From Mesostigma viride (Eukaryota > Streptophyta > Mesostigmatophyceae > Mesostigmatales > Mesostigmataceae), in NCBI GenBank assembly GCA_009746045.1, contig RPFO01000595.1, positions 865,510 through 929,509 on the forward strand: a DNA stretch of 64,000 nt. The letters are read 5' to 3'. The notes below the pieces were generated by a model that ran no database searches, was not told the DNA's origin, and saw nothing but the letters and a program-made list of their open reading frames with translations. Shown here in pieces: positions 10,801 to 22,800 of the stretch. Positions within the stretch are counted from its first letter, which is position 1. Each line of letters opens with the position of its first letter. The translations under genes were made by a program, and so were the position numbers.

Positions 10801-13800
10801 TACCGGCCCATTGAAATTGAAGTCACTTACCTATTCCTTATTACTTATCTGTACCTATTATTGGTCCATATAGGTACATTGGGTATCCACGCATGTGGCG
10901 AGCACCCACCTCATGGATGCCCATGTGGTGGCAGACATTGAATAATGGATCATATCTATCAACACCTATTAATGATCATATAAGTAATAGGTAACATACG
11001 GTATCTAGGGAGGTGCTGAGCACCCACCTTATGAATGCCCATGTGGTGGCACACAGTAGAAGTCATGTGCATGCCAAGCGAGCGCCACGCCTGCATCGAC
11101 AGGAGCACCTGGCCGCCCAACGCAATGTCCCGGATCGCCCGTGCCACGTCCACGTACTCCCCCTCGTACTGCTGCTTGCCCTTGGACGACCCATGGGGCA
11201 CCTCAGGGACCCCCACGTGGATGCCCACGCGCACGCGCAGGCCCCGGTAGAGCATCGACTGGCCTGACGGGCATCTTGCCTCGGCGCCATGATCGTGGCT
11301 GAGCAGCAGTGTCGGCCAGTCGGATTGAGGACTGGAGATGCTCCGCCGGAAATGCTTGAGTGCTGCCAGCGAGCTCGCGGGGGGGTCGTTGAGCACTAGT
11401 GCCCGTGGGTGTAGCAGCCCGTGCTGCAAGTCCATAACCATGCTCAATGCCTTGACAGGGTCGTGGAAGGCGAGCGTGAAGGCCCCCTCTGGGGCAGAGA
11501 TCTCTTGGCCATGGTACTCGTGGAGCAAGGAGCGAACAGCCTGCGAGGAGGAAAAAAAACAAACGTAGATCGATGAATTGGATATATATTGATTGAGAAT
11601 GATGCGGAGATGAGATCGGCATGCAACAGAAGGAAATAATTACCGGCCTGCAAGGATCAAACCAACACAATGTACAAACCTACACAGTACACCGGCACGC
11701 AGCAACATCGCTGCCAGCCCACTGGGCTTGGAAAGGAGGTAGACATGCATGGGTCGCGACAAATCAGCCCGGATGCGGCAGAATAACACATCGGCCACAG
11801 TGCGAGTGAGGGCGAGGGACAGGCGCTGCCGCCAATACGAGGAACACGAGCGGGCAGACCACGGGGCAGTCTGACCCTCGAGGTCAAGTCGGTCTTCATG
11901 CCGCTGGCACTCGTGAAAATTAGTCGCCGTCTCCGGGCCCATGGCCCCGAACTCCTCAAGGACAAAGTGGATGACCCGGGGGGGCTCCACATTGACATAC
12001 GAGGCAAACTTGTCGCACTCGGCCACAGCGGCAGCAGCGCCGGCATCCACAGCCGCCCGGAGGATACGGTGACCGGAGAGCGGCCAAGCCACAGAGACAT
12101 CGATAAGGTTGCAACCCTGCTCATCCTAGTCGAGCAAGGTAATATCGGGCTGGTGGTTGGTTAAGTAGAGTGCGGCCCCATCCGTGTCCTTGCACTTGAT
12201 GGTGGAGTGGGCAAAGGCCGACCGAACCATGGGACACACCACCCGGAGGAGAGCGATATGGAGATAGAGGAACCAGTTCTGGTTCTGCTGGCCATCCATG
12301 CACACGATGTCATGGTATAGATGTTAGAGCGACTTGCCAACATGGAAGATATGAATAGAACAACGAATCTAAGCAAGTTGTGAAAGTTTTCTCAGGGCCT
12401 TGAAGGGACAAGGGCCCCAGCAGGAGATCTAGACAAATACCCGCAGTTAGCCGATTAACTTTCTCGTCAGCGGCGTCACTTGCGCCACTTGTGACAATGT
12501 CGTCGTTTATGTTTCTTGGGTCACCTTCATCATACCACACGCCACCTAACATGCACGCGTGCCACACTGTAGGCCTGTGAGGAAAACTTGAATGGGCGGG
12601 GGGGGGAGCTGAGAGGCACGGACTAAAATGAGTGAAAGGAAGTAAAGAGGGAAAGGGAAAGGAGACTTGAGGTTGGGAGAGGGGAAGGGGGAGGGGACGG
12701 GTGGGCGTTGGGATGAGAGGGTAGGGAAGACCCCATGAGAAGGAGGGGTTGTTGCAGTTAGCCCTCTAGGCTAAGGACACGCCCGTCCGTCTTAGTGTTA
12801 GCTGTGGCCAGCTGCAACCTCCCAACTCCATGGCATAAAGACGGCGGTACGGCCAATCGCAGATGCTGCAAATTATTCTAGTTGCCGTACCGCCCGGAAG
12901 CAGGTTTTCTTCCTTGGCTTACCGCTTGGAAGACTTCCAGCGCCTTCTTTGTTTCTCCCGCGTCCCACGCAAGCAGGTCGGCTAACCTATCTACATCTGC
13001 GAGAATGCAACAAATCAAGAGCGAGCCAGCACCGAATTCCAGAGTTTGATGGGGTAAATCGTGATGGATGCTGTGAACCAAGGCAGCTTTGTATGGCATT
13101 GGATGTTGAATAGGAAAACCTGCTAATAAAATTAATTAGGGAATCACACTAGGTCTAAGCCGCGAACCAAGAGAAAAATGAGTGGTGGTGGGTGCCAAGA
13201 GCGTAGATGCAAAACAGGAGGCGGCATCATGCTGTGTGACAAGAGAACCTGCCCCACCCACCCCAAGGGAAATAAAAATAAAGGATTCTGTATGCGTGAC
13301 AGCTACAATGCTACTAGTAACTCACTAAGCAATGGCAATAATCGGTTGATCACGGCAACATTCCCAAGCGGGTGGCACAGTTGCGACAAGCGCTCGCCGT
13401 TGTTGTTACGGTTTTGTGCTGTCGCACGTGTTTCCATGACCTATGGGTCAAGCTGGTGGCACTGCGACAAGAGCTCGCCTTCGTACTACTATGAATTTAC
13501 GGAGTATGCCATCGCGATACATATACAACCCATCTTTATGGCATACACGCCATGGCATCTTGGGTGTGAAGTGCTTCTGCTGATGCTGCTGTGGGCTTCC
13601 TGAAGATCTGTACCAGTACACCGACGAGGAGCATGTAAATGAAGGTGACCTGTCGGCAAGCTTCACCAACACAAAGGATGATCTATTGCATGTATACTAG
13701 TACAAATATATACATGCGACTGTGCGAACTCAACGTATTTGATTCAAAGGAAGAAACACACTGTCACAAAAGTGGAAAAACAGGCTTCATGCTTTAGCCA

Positions 13801-16800
13801 TAGTCCGGTACGTTCGATGCCACCTGGCACCTGCCGATCCCCTTGCAAGGCAGGCCCGCAAGTTGTTAGTTCCCATGCTGGATGTGGGAAGGACGCAGCA
13901 TACAAGTTTTTAATCTAATTTAATTCATGTGGGAAGGGCAAGACACAAAGGCCAATATAGATTCCACCAACATCGTAAGCAAGGCATTCTTGTTTTAGGA
14001 ACTAGTCCATCGAAACTCACGTGCCCCACAGCACACTTTTCCTGTTGTTATCTATAGTCATAGTCATGCATAGATAACGGACTCCTAAACAGTGCTGTTC
14101 AGTATCCTAGCACCCCCAACTTCAGCACCATTGCAAATATCAACGTCATTCATGAAATATCAGCACAGCCCCCCTCCAAACCCACAGGAAGAAAGCTTCC
14201 CACCCACCCACAAAAAAAGACTAGCTTGAACACTCACCCATGACCACCACCGTGATCGTCGAGTCCTCCCCGCTCTCCCACCGGCTGACTTCCAGCGCCT
14301 CGACCGTCCCAGGGTCCCTGTGGGCGTCCGTGCGAGAGAGACGTGCCAGCCGGAGCACCAGCAGCAAGCCCACGATCACGAGGGCGATCCCGCAGGACAA
14401 GAGGACTGCTAGTAGGATGCGCCTCCTATGTCCTTCCTTTTCATCCTCCGTCTGGATTCGGTCGGTGCAGAAGGGGCCCGTCCAGCCGCGAGCGCACAGG
14501 CAGGTCCCCTGGGACCCGTCCGTGGTCCCAGCGGGTGCTTCCTTGGAGAATTGGCAGGTGCCGTGGCCTGAACACGTTGTCGCGTTCTTGGGGGCGGACA
14601 TGCCGCCTTTCACACAACCCTGGCGGACATCGCACAGGGGGTTGAATTGCCCCAGTATTCCTTTTGTGAATTGCTGGTAATTGGCACGCTCGCACGCCAC
14701 ACGCCAGGGATACTTGAGCGGCAGGTGGTCGTAGCGGAGCAGCCGCTCGGTGCGCACCTCCCCCACAATGCGCTCACTGGTCTGTTGTTCCAGCGCGGCA
14801 ATGGTTGCGGACAGATAGCTGGAGAGGTAGACCTGCCAGAAAGCGAGCACAGAGGGTTAGACGTGAGACTTGCGTTGAGCGGGTATGATGAATTCCTTGG
14901 CTCGTGATCTAAAAAAGTTCCAGCAAATTACCCAAGCAGACTTTGTAAGCCCACGTGAGCATCATGGCACTTGTAGAAAGCAATCATTGAGAGTACAGAA
15001 CCTTATCTTGCACATCCCTCCCTATCTGCTCCTGACCTGCCCTTTCCTTTCCTCTCCTCTCCTCTCCTCCCCTCCCCTCCCCTCCCCTCCCCTCCCCTCC
15101 CCTCCCTCCCTCCCCTCCCCTCCCTCCCCTCCCCTCCCTCCCTCCCTCCCCTCCCCTCCCCTCCCTCCCCTCCCCTCCCCTCCCTCCCCTCCCCTCCCTC
15201 CCCTCCCCTCCCTCCCCTCCCCTCCCTCCCCTCCCTCCGCTCCGCTCCGCTCCGCTCCCCTCCCCTCCCCTCCCCTCCCTCCCTCCCCTCCCCTCCCCTC
15301 CCCTCCCTCCCCTCCTCCCCTCCCTCCCCTCCCCTCCCCTCCCCTCCCTCCCCTCCCCTCCCCTCCCCTCCCCTCCCTCCCCTCCCTCCCTCCCCTCCCC
15401 TCCCCTCCCCTCCCCTCCCCTCCCCTCCCCTCCCTCCCCTCCCCTCCCTCCCCTCCCCTCCCTCCCCTCCCCTCCCCTCCCTCCCCTCCCCTCCCCTCCC
15501 CTCCTCCCCTCCCTCCCCTCCCCTCCCCTCCCTCCCTCCCTCCCCTCCCCTCCCCTCCCCTCCCCTCCCCTCCCCTCGCCTCGCCTCCCCTCGCCTCTCC
15601 CGCCCGGCCCCGCCCGCCCCGCCCCGCCCCGCCCCGCCCCGCCCCGCCCGCCCGCCCCGCCCCGCCCCGCCCGCCCCGCCCGCCCCGCCCCGCCCGCCCC
15701 GCCCCGCCCCGCCCCGCCCCGCCCCGCCCCGCCCCGCCCGCCCCGCCCGCCCCGCCCCGCCCCGCCCGCCCCGCCCCGCCGCCCGCCCCACCCCACCCCG
15801 CCCCGCCCCGCCCCGCCTACCCTGTTACATCTATGCTATGGCAGACATGCGCACAACTATGGCAAGCATTGCACCTATACCACGGTAGACATGGGCAATT
15901 CAGGCTCACGTACCTGCTCAGCGATGCAACCCAGGAGAAACTCCTCTTTACAAATACATACACCAATATTAGCTAGAACCACGACCTAACACTCTATCTG
16001 CTCTCGTGCGTACCTGCTCATCAAGGCAGCCCAGGACAAACTCCTCATGTGCCGTGAGGTTCCACCGCAGCAGCGCTGAATACTCCAAGTCCGTGCACTT
16101 GTGGGTGATCATCCGCACGGGCGGACGCTCTGGCTGCTCCCGCGCCAGCTGCGCCAGCATCGGTAGCGTGATCTGGCCCATGAAGCTGGTGTATGCAGCC
16201 ATCACGAGGGTATCCGTGGGCGCAGGGCCTCCTCGCTCCCCCGCCAGCCGTTCATAAAGGGGCTTCAGGAAGGCATCTCCGAGAAAGATGTCCAAGCCTT
16301 CCATGACCTGGCTTCCATGTGCGTTTATGATAACAAGCAAATGGTGATAAAAACAGTAATTATGTGCTTAGTCCTAAGCCTTCCATGACCTTGCCACATC
16401 AGCATTTATGATAATAAGCTAATGAGGATAGAAACAGTAATCTTGTTCTTAATCAATACGCGCCTTCCGTGACCCCCACTATTAATCAATAACGAAATTG
16501 ATAACATAACCAGCGAGTGATTCCAGGGAAATATAAGAAGGGACGCGACATGAGAACCATGTGCATACAGCCCACTAGGACAGTGCGAGGGAGTTGAAGC
16601 CACGGTCAACAAAGCACAAGTCCGGGGAAGCTCCATACTGTTGAAGCCTACCGGACGATGCTGCTGGTGGCATCGTTGGATTCAGCTTATATGACGGTAA
16701 CAGAAAGCTCTGGTGCATCTTGCCCCACATGATGCCTCATGCTACATTAATTAAAGTAAAAGCACGTGACTGCGTCACGTGGTTACCAATGAAGGAACCT

Positions 16801-19800
16801 TCATCCCCTATACACACCGCGAAGGAGGGAGGGCGCCCTAGCTTCTCTCACGGCCCCAAGGGAGCAGGTCACGGAGGACTCTCTCAAGCTACACGATGAT
16901 GTTGGCCTGTCCTAAGGAATTCTGTAACCAGCTCTTCGGGTTATACAGAAGTTGTCCAGCTGTCTGGTGCAAGCTACAAAGACAGATGTTGTTTTGTGGC
17001 AGCTTTGTATCATACCTTGTACTTCAATGCTATATTAGACAAGGCTAGACAGCACTTGCACTACAGATAGACAATATGCAGCACTTGTACTACAGATAGG
17101 CAGTATGCTACATGGACTACCGCACTTGTTAAGTTGTAATGCTGTGCCTTGGATACGACTGTGCTCGGGAGTACATTTCGAGGACGCGTTGCCTTAGGGC
17201 ATTCCTCTGAACATTTTGAGAAAACGTTACCCCAGGCCGTTCATATGAACATTTCCAGGACGCGTTACCCCAGCGCATTCCTCTGAACATTTCGAGGACA
17301 CGTTACCCCAGGCCATTCATCTTTATCCCTCACTACGCTAAGTTAGCAGTGCAGTATACCCCTCACCCACCCAGCCAATCATCTTCCTTTAGATTCTGAC
17401 AACGCAGAGCTGCTCATTACATAGTAGTAGATATAGTGTGCAATATGCTGAATGACCACCCAGATAATCATCGCTCTAAACCCTCACCGTCTTCCAATCA
17501 CAACGCAGAGCTGCTCCCAGCCAAGCGTCCGCTCTTGCATTGCCCCTCTTCCTCTTGAACCCCCCCGAATGCCCCGGCAGGCAGACATGATAAGGCAAAC
17601 ACTAGTTTAGTATCACTATAAGTACTTTAGTAATACTCTTACAGTATGTTGTGCAAATACTACTTTAGTATCACTATTAGTAATACTTTAGTAATGCTAT
17701 TACAGTATGTTGTGCAAATACTACTTTAGTATCACTATTAGTAATACTTTAGTAATGCTCTTACAGTATGTTGTGCAAATACTAAAGTATCACTATTAGT
17801 AATACTTTAGTAATACTCTTACAGTATGTGCCAAAGCCAGGCTCAGCATGTTTTCTGTCTGCTTGACCCTGCACCACATTTCACCCAACTACAACTACCA
17901 TGCCATTGCTTACATGCCCAGCCCCGTTGCATGGTCAGCAGGCCCGTAATAACACGCGCGCCTGCTGAACCTCACCGGCCACATCTAACTACTGCACTAT
18001 CCACACACCTTCATCGACAAACCTACAAAAATTGCTCACCTGCGCAGTCCGGTTGGTCAGCGGGTCTGTGAACAGCGCCCAGGCGCCCGTGCGGTTCACC
18101 GGGCTGCCGCGGGCGGTGGGGGGGAAGTCCCAAATGTTGGGGGGGAAGGGGTACCCCTCTCCCACCGACGTGGCCACGATTGCCTTGATCCAATGCCAAA
18201 TGAGCGGCAGGTACCCCCCGATATTGTGGACGAGCACGTGCTGGCCATGGACGTCCTTTGCCAGATCCGCGATGAATCGCCCCGCGGTGACCACGCTGTA
18301 CCCTACATACGAGCGAGCCTGGAACCGGTCCAGGAATGACAGGATCTCGCCCGGCAAGGCCCCATGCAAGTAGCCCATGTAGAGCGGCTTCCCGGACTCT
18401 GGGATCGAACGTATTGCGGCCAACATGGCGCTGCTGATATCCGCCAGGTAGGCGTCCGCGCTGATGACGCCGCGGAAAAAGGTCCCATTGGCCACCTCGG
18501 CGTATTCAGCAAGAACCGCGAATATCTCAGGATTATCGTACACTTTCCTGTTTCATTTTTGCCACATGTTGGGTTGTTCAGGATTGGTGTAAAAAGGGCG
18601 CCGAGGGCGGGCGGACTATCAGCACGCCAACAGGCATCGGCACATGAAGCTTGTGTGCAGTACAAAACATTCTGTGAAACATTTGTAGAAACATTTGTGA
18701 GCCGCATGGGTGATGGATGGAATGCGGCGACCGGTCACTCGCTACAAAGCGTCTGAAAAGCATCCCACGAATGTGTGTAAATCATAACCAATGGTTCTTT
18801 CGATCCATCAAGATAGGTACAAGATCCGTTTGAACATCAGCAAGTGCCAATGCTCGCAAATAGGCGAGCCCAAACCAAGAGACACACGGCAACTAGTCAT
18901 GTAATATGGATCATCGCGTTGTCAATAATCATCCATATACTGCACCTGGTCAATCTATTAATTAATTAATTAAACTCCTGCTCCCGTTGGGGAGTCACGG
19001 AGCACCGGAGTGCACAACAGGAAGAAAGGGCAGAGTCCCCCTTTCTCCTTCATGCCAGAGGCATACCACAGGTCAATCTATACTCGTGACATTGATCGCC
19101 ACTTACCTATTCAAAACCTGGGTAGGAATGTGTACCACGCCAGCTAGCATAGAATCAATGCCACAGGCAGGTGATGGCTGGCGCAGTGACATACACCCCG
19201 GGACAATCTCCTGCCGACATGCCACCATCGACACGTTGACCACGGGAGATCCCTTACCTTGTAGAATCGATGCCAACCCAGACCCAATCCTTCTTAGCTA
19301 TGTACTAGAATCGATGCCAACCCAGACCCAATCCTTCTTAAGTAGGTCCTAGAATCGATACCAACCCAGACCCAACACTTCTTAACTAGGTACTAAAATC
19401 GATACCAACCCAGACCCAATCCTTCTCCGGATTGGTTATTGAGACATTTTCTTTGCTATCTTGTCAATTTCGTCAACGTAAACTATCCCTTTCTGCTTAC
19501 AAATCGTATCAGACCCCCAGAGGACGTACCATCGAAATGCTGACCTGGGAGATCCCTTTCAAAGGCATTACTGATACAAAACCCCGTCGTATTAACAATC
19601 CTATCACGCCCCCTACCACGTACCATCGAAAGGTTGACCCTGGGAGATCCCTTTCCGCGTCCACCATGCCTTGATAAAGATAGTATGACGTCAGCAGCCG
19701 CTTTGGGCTTGTGCCAATCATCCTGTAGCGTACGTCCCCGCGGTCAAAGCAGGGGCACCCCGACGAGGTCACCGGGAGCACCCCCGGGTCCCCGCACACG

Positions 19801-22800
19801 GGGTTCCCTGCCGCACGGCACACCTCGCGCTGCATGACCTCGTCGGTCACCTGTGCGGCCCCAGAACGCATAACAAAAGAAAGACCCAATGAAACAAACA
19901 AGGACGCTGGTTATGCAAGCAACCTGACACGAGCATAATACGACAGATACCGCAGACCTCACGCTGCACGCGTCATCAGTCGCCTGCTTGACAAACGAGA
20001 ACGCACCCTGATCAAGCATGCTAAAACAGGCAGTAACGGCACGCACCCATGCAAACCGGCCTATGACCCATACATCCAGCCCCTAATAACCCATATAACC
20101 AGCTAATGACTTTACAAACCGGCCCATGACCCATACAACCAACAGCAAATAACCCATACAACCAGTTAATGATCCATGCAACCAGCCCATGACCCATACA
20201 ACCAGCAGTGAATAACCCATATAACCAGCTAATGACTTCACAAACCGGTCCATGACCCATACAACCAGCAGTGAATAACCCATATAACCAGCTAATGATC
20301 CATGCAAACTGGCCAATAGCCCATACAAACATGGTTGGAAGAACGAGTACCGGGGATATTCAAAAATTGTACCTACGAGTACAAAGATATTGATGTTTGC
20401 AAACATATGATATTCAAAAATTGTATCAATGAGTACAAAGATATTGATGTTTGCAAAGATATTATATCCACAAATTGTATCAATGAGTACAAAGATACTG
20501 ATGTTTGCAAAGATATCATATCCACACATTGTATCAACGAGTACAAAGATATTGATGTGTGCCAAGATATGATATCCACAAATTGTAGCAATGAGTACAA
20601 AGATGTTGATGTTTACAAACATATGGTATTCAAAACTTGTATCAATGAGTACAAAGATATTGATATTTACAAAGATATGAATGATGATATTCACACATTG
20701 TATCAATGAGACAACCAGCGCCGACTAAAAACAAAGGGTATCTGCGGATGATCGCAAAAGAAATATGCGATTGGGAGCTTTCCAGAGAGCGTGACAACAG
20801 CCCAGATAGATGAACTTGGAAGAAAATAACGAGAAACATAAGATCAACGAGCCTTGACTCTTGAGCAGGGAACGTACAGGCAGGCAATGGGTTGGACGGT
20901 GGGCAATGGGTTACCTAATATGCAAGGGGCTAAATATAATAATCCTAACACCTCTATAAATAAAACTTGGAGACCGTTTGTCGCCTAATTAGGACAGATT
21001 TCGGATGATTAGGTAGTGAATTGTGGTACAAAAATAAGCCGTTTGGAGTTTCTACGGAGATCTCACAAGATCGATAAATGGATCCCGGATACACTACGCG
21101 CGAAGCGGCAGGCACGCGGCCGCTTCAGCGGCCTTCTCCCCGGAGCGCAGCGAAGGAGCACATTAAACTACTACGAGAAAGGGACAGAAGGAATGTCAGG
21201 CGACGGGCGACAGGACACCAGCCAGTGAGTAGCCACGGGCAATTTTAGCAAGGGACGGAAGGAATTTCAGGCGACGGGCGACGAGCAACTAGCAACGGGC
21301 GATTTCAGCGAGGGACGGATTTTAGCCTCGACGAGTGACGGGCGACCGGCGATGGGCGACTAGACTAGCCACGGGCCGCTGCTAGCCACGGGACGGAAGG
21401 AATTCAACGGGCCACTATCAGCCACGGGCAACTAAACATGGGCGGGGCAACTAGCCACGGGCTATAAATTTCAGCAGCAGAGGGATGGGGGCAATTTCCA
21501 CGGGCCACTAGCCACGGGCAACTAGCGATGGGCGACGGGCGACGGGTGACGGGTGACGGGTGACGGGTGACGGCCCTCGGGCCCCGGGCGACGAGACCAA
21601 CCACGGGCACGGGAGGTTAGATAGCAGTCGATTATAATAGGAGTCTACAATAGTAGAGTCTCCAATTTAAAAGGGGCTTGGCCCCTATCGGGTCTACTCG
21701 TGTATATATATTCCACGGAGGCTTACCACAAAAGGATGAGCACAAAAGGGTTGCATGGAAAACGAGAAGGGCCGGTGGCATAGTGCCATGTGCGACGGTG
21801 CGTGCTGACGAAAGAGCCTTGGGAAACTAAAGAAAAACGGCAACAAACTAAAGAAAGCCGAGTCAAAACTTGTGACCCGGAAACATGACATGTGGCTCAC
21901 CTTCCCCAGTGACATCAATACGGCACAATCCTGTGGGGGCCACGGAGGGGGCGAGTGAGCGAGACTCAAACTCACCGGCTGTGCCCCCTGGCCGTAGATG
22001 GTCACTGCGGTCTCTATGTCAGACGTCACCATCTGGCCGTTGTGGTGCTCCACGGATGCCAGCGCCAGCGCCAGGTACCCCTGGGTGTACACGCTGAGAT
22101 CCATCGCCAGCACGCGCTGGCCTGCAAGGATGTCCGCCAGCACCTCGACCGACGTCTCGTACACGACGAGAGTTATGCTGGCACTCTGGGGATGGATTAA
22201 TGCCTTTATTCTTCCGTACGTCACGATGTCCTCCACTAGGATCGCGATGACACGCCCTGGGTGTTATTCTGCCATAACCCCCAACACCGTCGTGACATTC
22301 GCAAGCAAAGGGAGGACATGTGCGGTCATGCCCGCGCCAACGAATATCTCCTGCACCATCCGGCACCGGCTAGGCCAGGAGGAGTCGTCCATTTTTAGCA
22401 CGATGCACTCCAGGTGGTTGACGCCCTGCGCAATGAGCGTGGCGGCGAGCCTCGACGCGAGTGCGGGCTCATCGGGGCCGATGTACCGGATGGAGGCCCG
22501 CAGGGGACTTTCCACAAAGGGTTCGCGTTTTTGTAGGCTGCGAACAAGTTCAGGGTCGCCTCCCCCCACGAGGTAGATGGGGATGCCAGCAGCGTTGGCG
22601 GCGCTGAAGGATGCCATGATCTGAGCGCAGCCAAAGAGCCCCCCCCCCCCCCCCCCCCGCCCCCCGGCCCCAAATAGCACACAATAAACCGGTTCGCATT
22701 TACAAAAGTTTACTTGCATGCAGAAAAGGTTAGTCTGCATGCAATAAGCGGCCATCAAACGAAATGCATGGGGTGTAGGCCATTGCAGCAAGGCTAAGAT

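Noticed and set aside
10893-11028. Alternative, longer exon 9 using the distal echo donor
   Set aside because: Reading on past the proximal donor meets a stop codon in both genes before the echo, so it would truncate the protein.
15003-15976. Very long Pro/Ser/Leu- or Gly/Glu/Arg-rich frames on both strands
   Set aside because: They follow exactly from the CCCCT/CCCCG repeat; no frame is conserved or protein-like outside it.
20335-20709. Repetitive ORFs on both strands, or a CRISPR-like array
   Set aside because: Units are contiguous 54-bp tandem copies with no unique spacers, in a eukaryotic intron. The 109-bp array at 53800-54400 was rejected as CRISPR for the same reason.
22264-22266. 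Reassigned genetic code (TAA or TAG as a sense codon), known in some ulvophyte algae
   Set aside because: There is only one such codon, at an Arg position; other genes and elements in the window end normally at TAA or TAG.
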